A stretch of 64,000 bases of DNA from Garcia nutans (lineage: Eukaryota; Streptophyta; Magnoliopsida; Malpighiales; Euphorbiaceae). The DNA is taken from positions 57,130,001-57,194,000 of the forward strand of contig CANTUV010000024.1 in the NCBI GenBank assembly GCA_947685225.1, in the 5' to 3' direction. Below are positions 59,888 through 64,000 of this stretch, in pieces; the first letter of the stretch is position 1; each line of letters opens with the position of its first letter. The position numbers and the translations under genes are program-made. The notes beneath the pieces are model-generated. The model did not search any database, was not told the origin of the DNA, and saw nothing but the letters and a program-made list of their open reading frames with translations.

Positions 59888-61136
59888 ATCAAAATACATT
59901 TTCCACCCTTGTACTTCAGTTGCTTCTAAATATTCATCCGAAAATTCCAAGATTACCTCTTCGCTTTCTGGTAATGGTTGTTGGGCCAAGAATTCTGCCA
60001 CCGCTCTACCTTTGATTATTTTCCTGGTTACATAATCAATCTCAAAATCTTCTAATATTATCAACCATCGACCATATTTCCCAATCAAAGAGGGTGTCTC
60101 CCTTAAGTATTTCATTGGATCCAACCTGGAAATTGTTTGCACACTATACGATTGAAAGTAATGCCGCAACTTCTTAGAGGACCAAACCACGGCTATACAA
60201 GTCTTTTCAATGATACTACACTTAATTTCATAAGGTAGGAGCTTTCTACTCAAATAGTAAACTGCATGCTCAATCCTTGACTCATCTACTTGGGCTAGCA
60301 TGGCTTCTATTGACTCTTCTTCTACTGCTAAGTATAGTAATAGAGGTTTGCCGGGTTTAGGTGGTTTTAAAGTAGGTGGATTCAATAAATACTCTTAAAT
60401 TCACTTAAAGGCCTTTTGACACTCTTCATTCCATATGACGACTGATTCTAAGCAATTTGAAAATAGGCTCACAAATTGTTGTGAGTTTTGCTATGAATAT
60501 GCTAATGTATTGTAATTTACCAATAAATCCCCGAACTTCTCTCTCCATCTTTAGGGCTGTCATATCCCTGATTGCTTTAACTTTGTCAGGATCAATCTCA
60601 ATGCCATTCGGACCAATCACATGTCCCAATAATTTACCTGAGGTAATACCGAATACATACTTCTTCGGGTTCAATCTTAGCTTATATTTCAAAGCTCTAT
60701 TGAAGAATAATTCTAAATTTTGGAAGTGTTGTTCCCATGTATCCGATTTCACCATCATATCATCAACATATACTTCAACTTCTTTATGCATCATGTCATG
60801 AAATAATGTGGTGGCCATCCTTTGATAGGTTGCTCCCGCATTCTTTAGGTCGAACGGCATCACCCTATAACAAAATATACCCCATGTGCTAATGAAAGCA
60901 GTTTTGGCTTTATCTTCTTGGGCCATTAACACTTGATTGTATCCAGAAAATCCATCTACAAACGAGTGTAGCACACTAGAGGTCGCGTTATCAATGAGAA
61001 CATCTATATAAGGTAAAGGAAAATCATCCTTAGGGGAAGCCTTGTTCAAATCTCTATAGTCCACACATACCCTTATTCTTCCATCTTTCTTTGGCACGGG
61101 TACTATGTTGGCTAGCCAATCTGGATATTCTATCAC
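59888..61136 (-). pseudogene. Tat-2 reverse transcriptase and first RNase H
   Basis: RT is open from 61136 to 60426: IEYPDWLANIVPVPKKDGRI, VCVDYRDLNKASPKDDFPLP, GIFCYRVMPFDLKNAGATYQ (Gly to Asp compared with MPFGL in Tat-1) and VYVDDMMVKS. A break near 60390-60430 precedes the RNase H (LYLAVEEESIEAMLAQVDES, YYLSRKLLPYEIKCS), open to the TGA at 59885. Confidence 0.9.
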
Positions 61137-62194
61137 TTTAAGGAACTTTACTTGTATTTGCTTAATGACCTATTTTTTAACCAATTCAGCCCACTCAGTT
61201 CTTAATCACCAAAGCTTTTGTTTGATAGGTTTCATGTGAGTGTAAGTAGGAATATGATGCTCGGCTATGTCTTGATCTATTCCAGGCATATCCTCATAAG
61301 ACCAAGCAAACACTTCTTCATATTTTTTGAATATTTTTTTCAAATATCTCTCTCATCAGGAGTAAGGTTGGATGCTATGCTAATGTTTTTAGGATTTTTG
61401 GTTGTTCCCAAATTAAATGATTGTGTGTTAACAGAATTAATATTAAAGATGCTCATGTAACTGTTATTTGAATGTATGCAACCATCAGGAGAAACATCAC
61501 ACAAGTCAGCAAAATTAGACTTTATTGCATTCATTTTGGAAAAGAAAACATCATCATCCTCATATAAAGCAGACAAATTAAAATCAAAATCAAAATCATT
61601 TTTCTCAAAATCATAAGGCAGGATGTCTTCAAACTTTTCTTCAACCAGGGCAGCAATCTCCTCCGGAGTCTTCTCGGCTTTCAGGATAGCTTCATTCTTC
61701 TCTTTTGGATTGGATTCTTTATTGACTGACAAGGCGAGCTCTTTCTTCACTTGGTCGACTAGCTCAGCCACATCTGCAAAAATTTCAAAACCCGGGATCA
61801 ACTTTCCTATGAACATGATTAGCTCGGGCTTTCCTTGGAGTGGTCCCATATCTGAAGCTTTGACAAAAATCTCTTCAAGTGGTGGGAAGCTCATCTTCTC
61901 ACTCTTCTTTGGCTGGACATCATTTTCTTCACCATATCCCAACCCTTTCTTAGATGTTTGAGTTCTAAAATCTGGCAGCTTTGTCAAACTGGCTTTACTA
62001 TTTCCAAGACCAGCTCCGGGAAGGTAGTTCATGTTCTTCATTATATTCAAAACTTTGGAGTCCACTACTTCATCATCAGAAATTGCAGCTACTTGAAAAC
62101 CATTGAGAGGCCTCTCAATCATTAGAGCGTTAACAATTTCATTATCTTCAGTTTCAATTACCACTGTCTCTTCTCCTTTGGGGAACTTGATCTT
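61137..62194 (-). pseudogene. Tat-2 protease-RT linker with G-patch-like segment
   Basis: Open from 62164 to 61340: MNYLPGAGLGNSKASLTKLP (G-patch-like), KKGLGYGEENDVQPKKSEKM, FVKASDMGPLQGKPELIMFI, and an acidic linker (DFDFNLSALYEDDDVFFSKM). It is the uninterrupted counterpart of the Tat-1 site hit by the family-A LTR. The stretch to RT (61137-61340) has several stops. Confidence 0.8.
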
Positions 62195-62690
62195 TTAATG
62201 AAGGGTGGAAGGAACTCCACCAAGAGGATGAAACCATGGTTGGCCCAAGAGTAAGGCAAAGGTAACTGGTATGTCTAAAACAACAAATTCAATAATAGAT
62301 TCAATTGGACCAACCTTAATAGTAGCTTTGAAAGTCCCTTCGGCATGTCTCTTGGTGTTGTCATAAGCCCGAATTGTTACCTCGGTCGGGTTTGGATCTC
62401 TTGTTGACATGGCTAGCTTTGGCAATATCTTAAGTGGACAAACATTTATGGCGGAACCATCATCGACCATTACACATGGAGTCCTCTTCCCTTTGACTTC
62501 TATTTTGATAAAGAGAGGGCAGATATGATCTCTCCCCTCCTTCAGTAAGTTCGCATCTGAAAAAGAAACTGCTTCCATATTAACTTTGCTCTTCTCTTGA
62601 ACCTCTTCACATTTCATTACCCCTCCAATTTTTATGAAGTTGATCAGTTCCTTCAGTGTTATGGAGGTAGAAATTGGCATGCTAGCCAAG
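62195..62690 (-). pseudogene. Tat-2 aspartic protease
   Basis: IEVKGKRTPCVMVDDGSAIN, then VCPLKILPKLAMSTRDPNPT, YDNTKRHAEGTFKATIKVGP and ALLLGQPWFHPLGGVPSTLH, ending in a stop at 62195. The catalytic Asp (DDGS) is present, unlike Tat-1 (NDGS). The frame changes at both ends. Confidence 0.83.
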
Positions 62691-64000
62691 GCTTGGCCAT
62701 AGTTTCTTGGTGCTTTTTAGAAGTAGCTAATAAGTCCCAAATGCTAACACTTGCTTGGGTTCTTTTCAATTGCTTGAACACAACATCATCTTCTTCTTCT
62801 TTATTTCCTACTTCAGCTTCCTTTCCCTTATTAGTTTCTACCTCCTTAGGTGGTGGCCTTGTGTAAGGCTTACCGGATCTAGTGTTCATTACCTCATCTT
62901 CTTCGGGCTCGGACCAAGTCCACTCCTCCTCCAATCATAAAAGTAATCGGCGGTGGTACTCTATTGAACTTTGGTAATGGGTTGTCTTTGGTGTTTGGCT
63001 TATTGGGCTCGGGTAGCTTCCCATTATCAATTAGATTTTGGATCTCATGTCTCAACCGCACACATCTATCCATGTCATGCCCTTGCATTTGGTGAAATTG
63101 ACAAATTGCTTTAGTGTCAAAATTAGGTGGGAGAGGATTAGCCAAAGGACAAGGATTTAATGGTTGCAGTAGTCCCTTTCTTTGAAGCTTATTAAGAACC
63201 CAAGACATTAGTTTCCCCAATTCTGAAAATTGTCTCCTTGTTCCTTGGTTGGTAGCATTAACACCGACTGCCTTTTGCATGCTTTTGCTACCAGATTGAT
63301 AGTTCCCTTTCTCATTCCTTCTTGTTGAAAAATGGTTCTTCTCTCTCTCCCATTCCTCAATTTGCAAATCCGCTTGGAGAATGTCTTTGAAATCACGGAT
63401 GAGTGTATGAGATATCCTCTCACGAAGACTAGGCAACACCCCTCTTACTATCATCCTTATTTGATCGGATTCATCGGGCCTCTTTTTGAGCAAAGCGGCC
63501 TTGTTTCTCCATCTCTTCATATAATCTACAAAATTCTCATTCGACCTTTGCCTAATGGACTCCACTTCCATTAAGGTAACTTCCATCTCGAGATTATATC
63601 CATATTGTTGGATGAAGGCTTTATAAAGCAGATCCCAACTCTTTTATGTTCCATCATCTAAGGTATTGAACCAATTTTGGACAATAGGATCCAATGAGAG
63701 CATGAAGTACCTTAGAGTTTGAGCCTTAGTAGCTCGGGCAAACTGCATAGCAGTGATATACTGCTTCACATGGAGATAAGGATTTTCGGTTCCATCAAAC
63801 TTCGCGAATGATGGCATTTTGAACTTGTACGGGACTTCTTCGTCTAACTCAAATAATTTGCCAACTTCAGACATTTCCTTGGTTTTCAGTTTCTTCTCAA
63901 ATTTCTTCTCTAAATCAGCAATCATCTTTTCAACATCAGAAGTTTCGATCTTATCCATAGTTGATCTTTCAACAATCTTCGGTTCTTTTTTCTTCTCTTG
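62691..64000 (-). pseudogene. Tat-2 gag, cut by the window edge
   Basis: Helical, Lys/Glu-rich start (VEKMIADLEKKFEKKLKTKE), capsid-like core (KFKMPSFAKFDGTENPYLH, LDPIVQNWFNTLDDGT), then MEVESIRQRSNENFVDYMKR and the zinc motif CQFHQMQGHDMDRCVRLRHE. A stop lies at about 63642. Near 62930 about 170 bases present in Tat-1 (32608-32778) are missing between CTCCTCC repeats, which shifts the frame. The part before 63958 continues past the right edge. Confidence 0.85.

Larger units (their letters stand above)
48659..64000 (-). mobile_element. Tat-2: second Tat element, minus strand, 5' end beyond the window
   Basis: 3' LTR (48659-53891, with a solo LTR inside), PPT, repeat array, antisense PMD and DUF7745-like genes, integrase, two RNase H domains, RT, protease and gag in reverse order, running off the right edge within gag. 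It is the same family as Tat-1 and serves as the empty-site reference for the insertions there. Its pol is uninterrupted by insertions but has frameshifts and stops. Confidence 0.88.

Noticed and set aside
1..64000. Host gene content, tRNA or rRNA genes
   Set aside because: I found no intact non-transposon coding region and no clear tRNA or rRNA; the only tRNA-like piece is the short T-arm-like box in the fold-back element.

Overview
This window looks like repeat-rich DNA from a flowering plant. The evidence is large Ty3/gypsy LTR retrotransposons of two plant lineages, spliceosomal introns with AT-rich plant-style junctions, and plant-only protein families (plant mobile domain, DUF7745-like). 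I found no intact host gene, tRNA, rRNA or CRISPR array. Almost every base belongs to a retrotransposon or a solo LTR, and the order is a textbook nest.

Layout. (1) 1-3925: a decayed minus-strand Tekay/Del-type chromovirus (3' LTR running off the left edge, then pol). (2) 3926-5940: a truncated Tekay-type LTR. (3) 5941-47122: a minus-strand Tat-lineage element ('Tat-1') with PBS, gag, protease, RT, two RNase H domains and integrase, stretched to about 41 kb by insertions. These are a solo LTR in RT (14341-16898, TSD TCTAT), a solo LTR in the protease/linker region (17791-31637, TSD CTTCT), and a complete Tekay element C in gag (33887-43904, TSD ATCAT). The second solo LTR was itself hit by a complete, very young Tekay element B (19650-29825, TSD CAACC) and by a 777-bp fold-back element (29887-30663, TSD GATAA). 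(4) 47123-48658: a fragment of another Tekay element (LTR tip, PBS, gag, start of protease). (5) 48659-64000: a second Tat element ('Tat-2'), same orientation, whose 3' LTR contains a solo LTR (48871-51911, TSD GGGAA) and whose 5' end lies beyond the right edge.

The most interesting part is the non-canonical cargo of the Tat elements. Between integrase and the 3' LTR, on the strand opposite to gag-pol, both copies carry two intron-containing genes. The first encodes a plant mobile domain (PMD) protein with a C-terminal coiled coil; the second encodes a DUF7745-like protein. Each sits behind its own TATA-like box. Upstream of the PMD gene is a 67-bp tandem array whose short palindromes change on both arms together around a constant core, then a cluster of ACTATT/AATAGT dyads. 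The intron of the second gene holds another family of hairpin modules with matched arm changes. All copies here are broken, but Tat-1 and Tat-2 are broken differently, so comparing them shows the ancestral layout.

The Tekay LTRs carry conserved structure of their own. They have a twin hairpin about 400 bp from the LTR end, modules built on ACACG/CGTGT dyads, two perfect 5' splice-site-like GGTAAGTA sites, and a matching acceptor just before the gag ATG. All gag-pol regions here are interrupted, so no element in the window is visibly autonomous.
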